From NCBI GenBank assembly GCA_018644665.1, contig JABGQA010000058.1:1-64000 (forward strand): a DNA stretch of 64,000 nt, in the 5' to 3' direction. The DNA is from Candidatus Poribacteria bacterium (GTDB lineage Bacteria > Poribacteria > WGA-4E > GCA-2687025). The translations under genes and the position numbers were made by a program. Below are positions 55,519 to 64,000 of the stretch, in pieces. How positions within the stretch are numbered: the first letter of the stretch is position 1; every line of letters starts with the position of its first letter. The notes under the pieces are model-generated. The model saw only the letters and a program-made list of their open reading frames with translations, made no database searches and had not been told where the DNA came from.

Positions 55519-56070
55519 ATGGCAATCGCGATTGAACCCACGGCGGCGGAAACGACCGACACCGGGCCGGCCGCCGCGTCGGATGAGGCCCTCATCTGGT
55601 TGCCGGTTGAGGGCGCGATAGCCCACCTAAGGCAGATGGGACTTCCCCACTCGCGCGCCACGATCTATCGGAACTACGCGCGCGACGAACTGGACGGGCT
55701 GACGCACTTCGGCGTGCCGATCGGGGGCGAGGAACGCGTCCTGGAGAATCGCGACGTGGTCGACTCCGAGGTCGTTGACGACGGCGATTCGCACGTAATG
55801 CTGATCCCGCAACCCTCCGATGCAGCGCAGGATCTCGCCGCGGCGCTGGCCGCGGATCAGGCGCGGCTCCTGCGGATGCTGGAATCTCAGGAACGGGTAA
55901 TCGAGTCCCAGTCGCGGACCATTGAGGCGCAGCAGCAGCGTTTCAGTCTGACGGACGGCGAGCGGCATACGCTGTCGGAGCAAGTGTTAGCCCTCCAGGC
56001 CGCCGCCGACGAACCGAAGGACGTCACGATACGCGGGCCGGAGAAGCGCTGGTACCAGTTCTGGCGCTAG
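55519..56070 (+). CDS. HTH-like DNA-binding protein with C-terminal coiled coil
   Basis: A 183-residue protein of unknown role. Residues about 28-85 fit a winged-helix/excisionase-like fold (WLPVEGAIAHLRQMGLPHSR, ATIYRNYARDEL, DGLTHFGVP). A long charged helix (AADQARLLRMLESQERVIES) gives dimerisation, and it ends RWYQFWR, a tail seen in some plasmid or mobile element DNA-binding proteins. GGAG upstream of the second ATG fixes the start. It may repress its own promoter through the adjacent inverted repeat. Confidence 0.6.
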   Translation: MAIAIEPTAAETTDTGPAAASDEALIWLPVEGAIAHLRQMGLPHSRATIYRNYARDELDGLTHFGVPIGGEERVLENRDVVDSEVVDDGDSHVMLIPQPSDAAQDLAAALAADQARLLRMLESQERVIESQSRTIEAQQQRFSLTDGERHTLSEQVLALQAAADEPKDVTIRGPEKRWYQFWR

Positions 56071-56280
56071 ATACGTCTGGCGCCCATCGGCGGCGGACGC
56101 CCTTCTCGTCCGTCGCCCGCGTTCGGCCGCTCCCCTTCGCAAGCGGTGGCGCTTAACCGCCCATCGTGCGCTCCCCGCCGGTGGCGGCCTCCCCAGACTC
56201 GTGTCCCGGTCATGTCGCCGTCTGGTCGGTGCGCTGCACGCCTGTCGTCAAGATGTGGTTCCACGCCGTGTGTTCGCGCG

Positions 56281-57630
56281 CTATCGACCCTCGACGGTCA
56301 CTCGGCCGACACCGTACCACCCGTCGTCCAGTCGGCCAGTGATCGCGATAGGCACGTCTGCGGCTCCTGTCGCCGGGGCCACCACGGCCACATCCAGGGC
56401 GTAAACGCCCGCGGCTATGTCGTCGGCTAGCGAAATAGTGGCCGCGACAGCGTGTGCGCCGGGCAGCCATCCGAGCACCGTCGCGCCGGTAACGTGCGTC
56501 GCCGCGACGCCGCCGCCATCAGCGCGCAGCCGCACGGCCACTCGATAGTCGTGATACGGCGGCGCAACCCCGACGTTCTCCCACGTCATCTCGATCGTAT
56601 GAGTCTCACCACCCGCCATCGTCGCGGGATGCGTCAGTTTCCTTAGCACGAGCCGATACCCGAGACGGCGTAGCAGCCGTTTGACCTCTGGCAAGCCGCC
56701 GTCTGGTATCGGCGCCGACTTGTTGTTTACGTAGGACGCGTGATAGTCGAGGGCGTAGTCGAAGATGTGCCGGATATCCCAGTCTTCCTCGGCCCACTTG
56801 CGCATGTCCCAGCACGTCTCGAAGGCCACCGGCCCACGGCGCCACGCTTCGCCGGCGTTCGTCTCGCGGATGCGGATCGGGTACATGCCCTCCATGTGGT
56901 TCCAGCCGTCCGAGAACCCTCCCATGTCGCCGAGACAGTCGGCGCGCCATCCGCAACCGGCCGACGTGGCTTGGACCATCCCGTCCGCGTCGCCGATGAG
57001 CATCACCTTCGGCGTTGTGGGAAACGCCTCGATGTACGCGTCGATGATGCGCCGTCGCGTCGCTGCCGACGGGACATCGACGCCTGTGCCGCTCATGTGC
57101 CACTCGCCCCACAGCCCAACGGTGCCCATGTCGACGTGATCCAGGTCGGGATGCCCATCGTAGCGCCGTCCGAATTCGCGAATCAGGCGGAAGTGCCTAT
57201 CCTGGAAGAGTTCGGAATCCATGTCCGGCGTCCAGCGCACCGGCCCGCGGTCGCCGTAGGTGAACTCCCATCCCGGGCACCCCAGTTCGCGCAGCCAGTC
57301 GGGGACATGTATCACGTCACGGTCCGTCCCCACGCACATGACCCGGAACGCGAGCTTCTGCCCAGCATTCCGCGCCCGTTCGAGGAGAGTGTCGAACTGT
57401 GCGAAGTCGATCTCGCCATCGGCCGGCTCGATGTCGCGCCAGTAGAGCCGAAAGTAGGCCGAGCCGCTCGGCAGGTCGCCGAGATTCGGGTCGTCGTCGG
57501 CAAACCTGTTGAACGTCTGCCACCCCATGCCGGGACTTGCGAGCAGTTCATCTGTTTCCGTAGGCACGACGCTGACAGCATCGGTCATGCAGCAGGTCGT
57601 GAGGGCGAGAAGCAGGCTGGTCGCGGTCAT
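56281..57630 (-). CDS. Secreted DUF4832-containing protein
   Basis: A 449-residue exported protein. A short signal stretch (TATSLLLALTTCCMTD) precedes a TIM barrel with the family opening ASPGMGWQTFNRF, YFRLYWRDIEPADG, DMGTVGLWGEWHMSG and ETCWDM, and a C-terminal beta-sandwich (about 340-449) of DUF4832 character (HTIEMTWENVGVAPPYHDYR). DUF4832 proteins are linked to glycan breakdown or binding. Substrate unknown. It is transcribed alone, toward the HTH gene. Confidence 0.8.
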   Translation of the reverse strand: MTATSLLLALTTCCMTDAVSVVPTETDELLASPGMGWQTFNRFADDDPNLGDLPSGSAYFRLYWRDIEPADGEIDFAQFDTLLERARNAGQKLAFRVMCVGTDRDVIHVPDWLRELGCPGWEFTYGDRGPVRWTPDMDSELFQDRHFRLIREFGRRYDGHPDLDHVDMGTVGLWGEWHMSGTGVDVPSAATRRRIIDAYIEAFPTTPKVMLIGDADGMVQATSAGCGWRADCLGDMGGFSDGWNHMEGMYPIRIRETNAGEAWRRGPVAFETCWDMRKWAEEDWDIRHIFDYALDYHASYVNNKSAPIPDGGLPEVKRLLRRLGYRLVLRKLTHPATMAGGETHTIEMTWENVGVAPPYHDYRVAVRLRADGGGVAATHVTGATVLGWLPGAHAVAATISLADDIAAGVYALDVAVVAPATGAADVPIAITGRLDDGWYGVGRVTVEGR

Positions 57631-57756
57631 GTGCGCGCCTCGCTGGTCGGGCCGGTAGGAACGACGCTCCTAGGACAGATAGCACGCCATGTCTGGCCGC
57701 GGAACGGTCGCTGGCGACAGCCGCGTCGGCGCGGCGCCCCACCCGGCCGGGCGCGA

Positions 57757-58143
57757 TCATAGCAGGTCGGTGTGCACGATGCGGATGCCGCGTTCGGAGC
57801 GCGCGCCGCGTTCCCCGAGCGCGGTCATCAGTTCTGCGTTCGCCAGAGGCAGGCAGCGGAAGTGGAGGTCGTTGCGCACGACGATCAATGGAGGCGAGTA
57901 GTAATCGGCGTCGGTGGAGTACGTGCACGGCTCGATGGTGGCCTGACCGGGATTCGTGCAGCAGGACGCCGCCCGACTCCGCAGCACGTCGACATCGAGG
58001 CCCGCATCGCCGACGACGACCGCGCGCGCGGTTTGGACGTAGCCGCACGCCGGGCACTTCCACTCGACATCCGCCATCTGGCCGTAGACGGTCAGGGCGA
58101 CTTCCTCCAAGTCCGCCTCTGAAACCGTGAGCGTAACAGCCAC
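57757..58143 (-). CDS. Small Cys-rich protein with a CPAC knuckle
   Basis: A 128-residue protein with a WKCPACGYVQT motif (about 27-37) and further Cys at SCCTNPG, EPC and HFRCLP, giving a possible zinc or iron site. The GTG start follows a GGGGGAA stretch. The ORF upstream of it is an Arg-rich shadow. Function unknown. Confidence 0.55.
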   Translation of the reverse strand: MAVTLTVSEADLEEVALTVYGQMADVEWKCPACGYVQTARAVVVGDAGLDVDVLRSRAASCCTNPGQATIEPCTYSTDADYYSPPLIVVRNDLHFRCLPLANAELMTALGERGARSERGIRIVHTDLL

Positions 58144-58246
58144 TCGTTCCCCCAGCGGTGTGCGCGCGGATTGTGCGCCGGGAGGCGTCCCCGTATGGCC
58201 TCCCGCGTCATATATACCGACGCGGCGGCGTCGGGACAACCCGGTA

Positions 58247-59386
58247 TCATGCCATCGACGACAGAATCCGAAGCATGTCCTGCTTCTCGGGCCGCCGGGA
58301 ACGCCGCGCGATGGACTGGGCCGTGGAGCCCTTCGCGTTCTCTGCCGACACGTCCGCGCCGTGCGACAGCAACAGTTCGATCGCCGCCACCTTGCGCTCA
58401 CGCCGGCGCATCGACGCCCGGACGGCGTGCATGAGCGGAGTTTCCCCCTCGCTGTCGGGGGCCTCGACCTCGGCGCCGTGTTCCAGCAGCAGCCGCATGG
58501 CGGGCAGCAGGCCGCCGCGAGTCGCGTTGATCAACGCGGTCCGCCCCTTGTAGTCCCGCAACGACAGGTCTGCCCCCTGGCGGATAAGCGCCAACACGTT
58601 CTCCGGGTCGCCGCCTCTGTCACCCCTGCAAAGGTAGACCAGCGGCGCGTTGTGGTCGACATCTACCGCCACGCCGTACGCGGCCAGCAGCTTGCCAAGT
58701 TCGTCGTCGGCGTGCCTCGCCGGTGGGAGGACCGACGCGTCGGCGCCGCGCTCCAGCAGCATGCGCAGCACCCCGGCGTGCTTGGACGCCTGATCCATCA
58801 GCCGGTCGTGATGCGCCATGAGGTCCGCGCCACGACTCAGCAACGTGCGCGCGATATCCGGCTGGCGTCCACATATCGCGTAGCTGAGCGGGGTCGCCCA
58901 TGGCGTGTCCACGTATGCCATCACCGTGCGGTTCCCGTCGCGGCCTACCCCAGCGGCTTGTGGATTCCCACACTCAAGGAGGGCCGGGTCATCACGGAGG
59001 AAATCGTCGACGGACTTGGCGTCGCCGAGGTACGCCGCGGAGTGGATGTCGTACACGGCTCCGACCGACCGCAGGTAATCCGCCACGTCGTTCCGCCCCT
59101 TGAGCAGTGCGGCGCAGTACGGGCTGATCTCAATGCGCATCGGCGTGTAGTGACAACCGCAGGCGTCGATGTCCGCTCCCAGATCGGCGAGATGCGCGAC
59201 CACGCGGAGCCTGCCGCGGTAGGCGGCCTCCCACAGCATCGTGCGGCCGTGGGACCCGATACGCGTGAGCCACTCGGGCTTGCGCTCGAGTATCCAGTCG
59301 ACCGCCTCGATGTCGCCGCGGCCGGCGGCGGCTACCGCGACCCTCAGGTGGTCGCTAACCTTGCCGGTGAGTTTGGGTATGGCCAC
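58247..59386 (-). CDS. Ankyrin-repeat protein
   Basis: A 379-residue protein of about nine ankyrin repeats (EAVDWILERKPEWLTRIGSH, ARTLLSRGADLMAHH, GVLRMLLERGADAS, PAMRLLLEHGAEVEAPDSEG, AIELLLSHGADVSAENAKGS). No signal peptide. GTG start with GGAGG upstream; the frame to 59773 is not supported. Probably a protein-interaction scaffold, second ankyrin protein in the window. Confidence 0.85.
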   Translation of the reverse strand: MAIPKLTGKVSDHLRVAVAAAGRGDIEAVDWILERKPEWLTRIGSHGRTMLWEAAYRGRLRVVAHLADLGADIDACGCHYTPMRIEISPYCAALLKGRNDVADYLRSVGAVYDIHSAAYLGDAKSVDDFLRDDPALLECGNPQAAGVGRDGNRTVMAYVDTPWATPLSYAICGRQPDIARTLLSRGADLMAHHDRLMDQASKHAGVLRMLLERGADASVLPPARHADDELGKLLAAYGVAVDVDHNAPLVYLCRGDRGGDPENVLALIRQGADLSLRDYKGRTALINATRGGLLPAMRLLLEHGAEVEAPDSEGETPLMHAVRASMRRRERKVAAIELLLSHGADVSAENAKGSTAQSIARRSRRPEKQDMLRILSSMA

Positions 59387-59687
59387 GCCCCTGCCTCCGT
59401 CCTGTCTCGCGTCGCGCTCGGCCCCTCCGATCGCCAGTGTACCCCTCCGATCGGGCGGCACGCCAGGCGCCCGGGCGATGCCAGTGCCGTCCGCCGCCCA
59501 TGCGGTCCCACCGTCCGCGCAGGGCCGTTCTCTGGTACAGTGGGACACGGTCGCTCGGCGAGAACGCCCGGTGGCGAGCAGAGGAGGACAGCTTCTGAGG
59601 CGCCGAACACGTCCCGGCGGCCGCGCCGGCAAGGGCGCCGTCGCGCGCGGTCTCTCCCGTCTCCCAACCAAGCCACGCAGAAGCCGC
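59387..59687. other. 301-bp divergent promoter region
   Basis: Between the ankyrin gene (leftward) and the RDD gene (rightward). No structured element was identified. A GTG at 59571 in frame with the RDD gene could shorten this region. Confidence 0.45.
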
Positions 59688-60488
59688 GTGACCGACGAGC
59701 GCGTGTACATCGCGCCCGAAATGGTCGGCCTTCGTCTCGGAGCTTTCTGGAGGCGGGGCGTCGCCTTGGGCATCGACGCCGCGATCGTGCTGATGTTGAT
59801 GGGCGTGTGTGTCGTCGCCTACCCCGTGTCACTCATCATCGTCGCGAACCCGCGTATCGTGCCCGCGCTCTTCCGGGCGGGCGACCTTGCGGCGTACGAC
59901 GACCCGTTGACGATGGAGGTCGCTCGAATCATCGCCCGGCGCGAGCCGAAAGCCACGCCCGAGGCCGTGCGGGCGGCGGCGCTCGGTCGGGACGATGCTG
60001 CGCTCACCGGTCTCGTCGGAAACGACCGCGCGGACGTCGACTTCGACGAGGAGGGCAATATGTGGCTGGAGGTCGTCCCAAAGGCCGCCGACGCGGGTGC
60101 CGATCCCTCCCACAACCGAGTCCGGCCTGCCGGAATGCGCACCCTCATCCTCCCGGTGGAGCGGTGGCCCAAGCTGCTGGGCTTTGCGGCCTTCTTCCTC
60201 GTCTACTTCACGATATGGCCGCGACTCCTACGAGGACGGACGCCGGGGAAGGCGCTCTTGGGCCTTCGCGTCGCGCGGCTGGACGGAAAGCCGCTAAGCC
60301 TGTGGGACGCCTTCGGCCGGGCGGGGGGTTACGGCGCCAGCATATCTATGTTGGCATTGGGGTTCATCGAGGCTCTCTGGGACGCGAACAGGCAGACGGT
60401 GCACGACCGCATCGCCGGTACCGTGGTCGTCATCGCCAAGCCGTGGCCACCGATCGTAGAGGGCGCCACAGACTCCGACACGGACTAG
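59688..60488 (+). CDS. RDD-domain membrane protein
   Basis: A 266-residue protein with an RDD fold: GAFWRRGVALGIDAAIVLML (first helix with conserved Arg and Asp), a second helix after a 90-residue extracytoplasmic insert, RGRTPGKALLGLRVARLDG, and the final helix then RQTVHDRIAGTVVV. RDD proteins are often Na+/H+ antiporter-like or accessory. The GTG start lacks a clear ribosome site; GTG at 59571 is an alternative. The stop overlaps the next, convergent gene by four bases. Confidence 0.75.
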   Translation: MTDERVYIAPEMVGLRLGAFWRRGVALGIDAAIVLMLMGVCVVAYPVSLIIVANPRIVPALFRAGDLAAYDDPLTMEVARIIARREPKATPEAVRAAALGRDDAALTGLVGNDRADVDFDEEGNMWLEVVPKAADAGADPSHNRVRPAGMRTLILPVERWPKLLGFAAFFLVYFTIWPRLLRGRTPGKALLGLRVARLDGKPLSLWDAFGRAGGYGASISMLALGFIEALWDANRQTVHDRIAGTVVVIAKPWPPIVEGATDSDTD

Positions 60489-60841
60489 CCCTCTGTACCG
60501 CCGGGGCCCTGCCGCTTCTTAACCACGTTCGCCATGCTCTTGAGCCGGGCATCCTTATCGTCCGGCGTACGGGCGGCCATCCACAGCGTGCCGGCAACTT
60601 CGACGACCAGGAACGCCACGACGAACGCCATCCAGAACTTGGGCGTCTTCATAGCGGCGCGCCTGGACTCCAAGAAACCCAGATGCGTCGACGGATCCTC
60701 TGAGTTGGCCTGAACCGACGCGGCCTCTTCGTCGGCGTCCACCTCGGGGGCATTTCCGAACACGAACCCGCCTAGCATGCCGGCGAGCAGCGCCGGGAGG
60801 ACGAACACTGCCGCGGAGCTCAGTATCTTGCCGCTTCCCAT
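60485..60841 (-). CDS. Small two-helix membrane protein
   Basis: A 118-residue protein with two hydrophobic segments (ILSSAAVFVLPALLAGMLGG and FWMAFVVAFLVVEVAGTLWM) separated by an acidic loop. AAGGAGG seven bases before the ATG gives confidence in the start. Function unknown. Convergent with the RDD gene. Confidence 0.75.
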   Translation of the reverse strand: MGSGKILSSAAVFVLPALLAGMLGGFVFGNAPEVDADEEAASVQANSEDPSTHLGFLESRRAAMKTPKFWMAFVVAFLVVEVAGTLWMAARTPDDKDARLKSMANVVKKRQGPGGTEG

Positions 60842-60874
60842 CTGACGGCCTCCTTGCCGGACGTGCTGGAGAAC

Positions 60875-60896
60875 CGGCCGCGCTCAACAGCGGCCG
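60875..60896 (-). terminator. Stem-loop after the SDR-flavoprotein operon
   Basis: A perfect 7-bp CGGCCGC / GCGGCCG stem with an eight-base loop begins 17 bases after the SDR stop codon. No T tract, so activity is uncertain. Confidence 0.5.
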
Positions 60897-60912
60897 TCCA
60901 CAGCACAATACG

Positions 60913-61878
60913 TCAAAGCGCCTGCCGACGCCAACCCGCGGTCGCGTCGATCCCAGCGCCGTGGTATATCGCGGGCCCCTGCAGCACCGACACGAGCCCG
61001 CGCGCGACCTCGTAGCTTGGAACCATCGCGCGGTAGTGGCTCTCCGCGCGCATGATCGGAGCATACTTCTCGCGCACGTTCACCGTCGCGGCGGTGTCCG
61101 CGATGGACACGTTGTAACTGAACGCCATGATGTCCGGCGCGTACTCCGCGCTAAGGTTCGTGACGTATTCCATTCCCGCCGCCTTCGACGCGCAATACGC
61201 CGCCCTGCCCGGCGACGGCGTACCCGCCCCTGATATCGAGCCGATGTACACCACCTTGAGCGCGGGACCGCCCGTCTCCGCACGCCCCTCCAGCGCGCGA
61301 GGCGCGACCACGCGCATGAGTTCCGCGAGCGCGTAGTAGTTCCCGCGCATGCAGTACTCCATGTCGTCCAGGGCCACCTCGTCCAGCCGGTCTTTGCGCA
61401 CCTGCGCCGACGGGGCGTAGACGATGGCGCGCACGCGCGGATGCGTGTCCATCAATCGGTTCGCAAACTCCCCAACGCTCGCGACATCGGTCACGTCCAG
61501 CGGGAGCATCCGCGACTCAGCGCGACCGAGGCCCCCGCGCAGGGCCAGTTCCAGTTGCCTAGCCGGCCCGGCGCTAGAGGCGTACGTCCCCACGACATCC
61601 CAGCCGCAGCGCCCCATCAGGAGCGCCGCCATCCGGCCGATGCCGAACCCGTACTCGTCCGCGAGTTCCGTCTCGTCAGGTTCGGCGCCGCCGAGGGAGG
61701 CGAGGACCGCATCCGGAAGTCGCTTAGCGGCCGCGCCAATGATGAGCGCCGTGCCGTGCTCCCCGGGCATCGCTGACACGTCGAACAGCTCTGGGTACCG
61801 CACGCACTCGGCCATGCGCTGCGCCCCCCGCTGCTGTGCGAACTCGGTCACCTCATCGTCACCGATTGGCTCGAACAT
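60913..61878 (-). CDS. Short-chain dehydrogenase/reductase
   Basis: A 321-residue SDR with an N-terminal extension of about 40 residues. The glycine motif is altered (ALIIGAAAKRLPD), the catalytic Ser is in VYIGSISGAG and the YxxxK motif is YCASKAA. It lies 12 bases after the flavoprotein gene, with AAAGG upstream of the ATG, so both are likely one operon. Substrate unknown; a role in oxidation of a common intermediate is possible. Confidence 0.8.
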   Translation of the reverse strand: MFEPIGDDEVTEFAQQRGAQRMAECVRYPELFDVSAMPGEHGTALIIGAAAKRLPDAVLASLGGAEPDETELADEYGFGIGRMAALLMGRCGWDVVGTYASSAGPARQLELALRGGLGRAESRMLPLDVTDVASVGEFANRLMDTHPRVRAIVYAPSAQVRKDRLDEVALDDMEYCMRGNYYALAELMRVVAPRALEGRAETGGPALKVVYIGSISGAGTPSPGRAAYCASKAAGMEYVTNLSAEYAPDIMAFSYNVSIADTAATVNVREKYAPIMRAESHYRAMVPSYEVARGLVSVLQGPAIYHGAGIDATAGWRRQAL

Positions 61879-61890
61879 CGGGAGCGCCTT

Positions 61891-63897
61891 TCATTCGGAG
61901 GAGGTGGGGCCGCGTCCCGCGAAGCGGTTCATCTCTCGCTCGAACTGGAAATCGTCGCCGGGGATGGGTCGACGCGGACGCGTGCGACTGTGGAACGCGC
62001 CATCCGCCCCGATTTCCGTGAGAAGCGCCAGCTCGCGCCACTCCTCGTCCTCGGCCTTGTAGCGCCAGTCGCTCCCGAGGGAGTCCAGAGCGGGAATCCC
62101 GGCGTCGTCCCGGACAAGGTAGGAACCCCTGCTGCCGCCTCCACGCTCAACGTAGTGTGAGACAGCGTCCAGGTATGCTGCGTGGGCCACGGCGAATTGC
62201 CGATCGGTGAACGCTGCGGGGAGATCCCTGACACCATCGACGCCGGTCTCCGAGAACGCCGACAGGTGTGCGTACGCGCTTGCGAGCGCGTACGCCGCAT
62301 CCACTCCCCTGATGTGCGCCCCAGCGCGGGTCATGCGCTCCTGGATGGAGTCGCGATACGCGCCTCGGCCCGCGCCACCCCCGTTCGCGAGCAACAGCCG
62401 GATGACCGCGAGGACATCCGCGGCCTGTCGAGTCCCATGCGGTCGGAACGCGTCGTACGACACCTCCCGCGCGTGGTAGTCGTACGCGATGGTATCCGCC
62501 GCCATGATGGCGAACGTCTGACCCGCATTTAGGGCCGAGCCCCCAGGCCGATAGACGCCGTGCTGACCGGCCACCTCGCCGACGGCAAACAACCGCCGCA
62601 GCGTCGTCGATTCCGACCGCGCGTCCGTCTCAATGCCGCCGTTGTTGTGCTGGTTGCACACGCGCACCTCGAGTGGCTCCGACGCGATGTCGATGCCGTG
62701 GCCCCGGTACAGCTCGATCGCCTGCGGGTTCATGTGCCGCAGCCGGTCGATGGGCGTCGGAAGGTCCGACGCTCCGGCGGCTGTCAGGTACTGCAGAGCT
62801 TCTGGACTCAACTGGGAGGGCGCGTAACCTTCGATGCCGTCGCCGGGACGCGGGTTCTCGCGGAAGTCCATGAACACGCGACGCCCGCGCGTCACCGTCT
62901 CGATGTACACCAGCACGTCGATGAGCGATGACCCGTGGTCCGCGATCTTCCGCGGGTCGAACGGCCACTGGTACCCCTTCAGGAAGATCGCCGTCGCGAG
63001 CGCGCCCATAGTCGGGAAGAACTCGTTGAGGAAGTCCCGCGCGTCCCCACCGTCCGCGTCCGTGCTGAAGTATCGGGGAACGACCTGCTGGTACGTCCCG
63101 GACACGTTCCAGCGGAACTTCACCGACGCCAGCCCGTGCTGCGACTCCGTCAGGTTGATGGCCCGCGCCCCTGCCTCCAGGGCCACGCCGATCGAACCGT
63201 TGTGACACGTCGGGTACACCGAACTCTGATACATACCTCCCGGCCCGCCCACGGCGAACACGACATTCTGCGCGTGGAACGCCGTAAGGCCATAGCAGTC
63301 CGAGTCGAGCGCACGCATGTCGAGCGTAAGGACGCCAAGAGCGCGTCCACCGTCGGTGATGAGCGAGACGACCTGATGTCGATCGAACACCGGGATGGAG
63401 AGGCGCTGGGCCTCCTCGAACAGGTTCTCGACCATCGCCTTCGACGTCAGGGGTCCCACGGAGCTGCCGCGCGGGCTCGGCGAATGGTCGGTAATGTACC
63501 CGCCGTACCCGCCGAACTCGTCGTGAGGGAACGGAACGCCCGCCTCGACAAGCCCGTAGAACGCCCTCGCCGACAGGTTCGCCTGAACGAGCGCGAGATC
63601 GCCGTCCACCGAGTGCCCGTCGTAGAGCTGCTGCGCCATCGCCCGAGGCGAATCAGGGGCGCCGCGCGCGACCCCCCAGGTATAGAACGTCTGCTTGTCC
63701 GAACCCGCGTTGTACGACGTGCTGTTGTGCAGTTCCTCGGTCAGCACGGCGACGCGTCGGCCCGGCTGACCCGCGAGCGCGCGTTGGAGCGTCACGGCGC
63801 AGCGTAGCCCCGCGGCCCCCGCCCCGACAATGACCGTGTCCAGGTCGTAGGCGGGGATGTCCAGACCGTCGGACGTGAGTGTGGCAGGTGATGGCAT
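61891..63897 (-). CDS. FAD-dependent oxidoreductase (succinate dehydrogenase/fumarate reductase flavoprotein-like)
   Basis: A 668-residue flavoprotein. The dinucleotide motif is DTVIVGAGAAGLRCAVTL; HNSTSYNAGS replaces the FAD-linking region; QHNNGGIETD and GEVAGQHGVYRPGGSALNAG are the substrate/FAD signature of the SDH/FRD/aspartate oxidase group. No iron-sulfur or membrane partner is nearby, so it probably acts as a soluble dehydrogenase of a carboxylate or related compound, with the SDR. The start is uncertain: this ATG or the one at 63939. Confidence 0.85.
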   Translation of the reverse strand: MPSPATLTSDGLDIPAYDLDTVIVGAGAAGLRCAVTLQRALAGQPGRRVAVLTEELHNSTSYNAGSDKQTFYTWGVARGAPDSPRAMAQQLYDGHSVDGDLALVQANLSARAFYGLVEAGVPFPHDEFGGYGGYITDHSPSPRGSSVGPLTSKAMVENLFEEAQRLSIPVFDRHQVVSLITDGGRALGVLTLDMRALDSDCYGLTAFHAQNVVFAVGGPGGMYQSSVYPTCHNGSIGVALEAGARAINLTESQHGLASVKFRWNVSGTYQQVVPRYFSTDADGGDARDFLNEFFPTMGALATAIFLKGYQWPFDPRKIADHGSSLIDVLVYIETVTRGRRVFMDFRENPRPGDGIEGYAPSQLSPEALQYLTAAGASDLPTPIDRLRHMNPQAIELYRGHGIDIASEPLEVRVCNQHNNGGIETDARSESTTLRRLFAVGEVAGQHGVYRPGGSALNAGQTFAIMAADTIAYDYHAREVSYDAFRPHGTRQAADVLAVIRLLLANGGGAGRGAYRDSIQERMTRAGAHIRGVDAAYALASAYAHLSAFSETGVDGVRDLPAAFTDRQFAVAHAAYLDAVSHYVERGGGSRGSYLVRDDAGIPALDSLGSDWRYKAEDEEWRELALLTEIGADGAFHSRTRPRRPIPGDDFQFEREMNRFAGRGPTSSE

Positions 63898-64000
63898 GTC
63901 GCCGCGTCCCGACGGGGTGTTGCAGGGGAACGCCTCCATGCAGAGTAATAGACGCGACGCGCGGCGCTTGCGAGCCCCACCGACGCCCTGGCCCATGCCG

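Noticed and set aside
58127..60703. 858-residue plus-strand frame over the ankyrin and RDD genes
   Set aside because: Composition is shadow-like, and it overlaps two genes with recognised domains.

Overview
This 64 kb window is a high-GC, densely packed chromosomal segment with about 50 protein-coding genes on both strands. I found no rRNA, tRNA, CRISPR array, insertion sequence or integrase. The gene content points to an uncultured, Gram-negative-type bacterium, most likely Candidatus Poribacteria or a close relative. The evidence is a secreted protein ending in a FlgD-like sorting domain with a YPNPFNPETWIPFEL motif, several LamG proteins sharing a short C-terminal tag, two DUF6785-type membrane proteins, a PhyH dioxygenase, DUF4832 and URO-D superfamily proteins, and many medium-chain dehydrogenases. 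The assignment is an inference from recalled family distributions; no ribosomal marker is present.

Layout. 1-2.7 kb: PhyH dioxygenase, a coiled-coil protein and a zinc alcohol dehydrogenase. 2.9-7.9 kb: a 1657-residue secreted protein with about 26 acidic 14-residue repeats, helical repeats, an Ala-rich helix, dockerin-like and cohesin-like modules and a C-terminal sorting-type domain. 8-11 kb: a metal-binding Spy-like protein, a second zinc dehydrogenase and a class III nucleotide cyclase. 10.8-11.4 kb: non-coding DNA with short inverted repeats. 11.4-14.7 kb: a LamG-metzincin protease fusion followed by a STAS protein. 14.7-18 kb: a tightly overlapping three-gene cassette around a KGGTGR-type MinD/ParA-like ATPase, the best candidate here for an undescribed system. 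18-26 kb: a quinone-oxidoreductase-like protein, a secreted WD40-ankyrin protein, a tandem VOC protein, a serine beta-lactamase-like hydrolase and a large orphan histidine kinase.

25.9-34.4 kb: two tandemly duplicated LamG proteins, an M14 carboxypeptidase coupled to a degenerate M14 paralogue, uridine kinase and a GH95 fucosidase. 34.5-41.5 kb: two DUF6785-type membrane proteins flanking a sugar isomerase-like protein, an aldo/keto reductase with ferredoxin-type clusters and a Nudix hydrolase. 41.5-47.6 kb: a five-gene translationally coupled oligopeptide-type ABC importer. 47.7-64 kb: a third tagged LamG protein, an EamA-like transporter, a glycoside-hydrolase-like protein, an RRM RNA-binding protein, an MFS exporter, small unknown proteins, a DUF402 protein, a URO-D-like protein, an HTH/coiled-coil protein with an inverted repeat at its start, a DUF4832 protein, a second ankyrin protein, an RDD membrane protein and an SDR-flavoprotein operon.

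Taken together the region looks like heterotrophic metabolism of host- or detritus-derived organic matter: secreted carbohydrate-recognition and peptidase proteins break down polymers, the ABC importer takes up peptides or oligosaccharides, and dehydrogenases, AKR, isomerase and GH95 process sugars. Many start codons were moved inward from the longest reading frame because a strong GGAGG-type ribosome binding site sits at the internal start.
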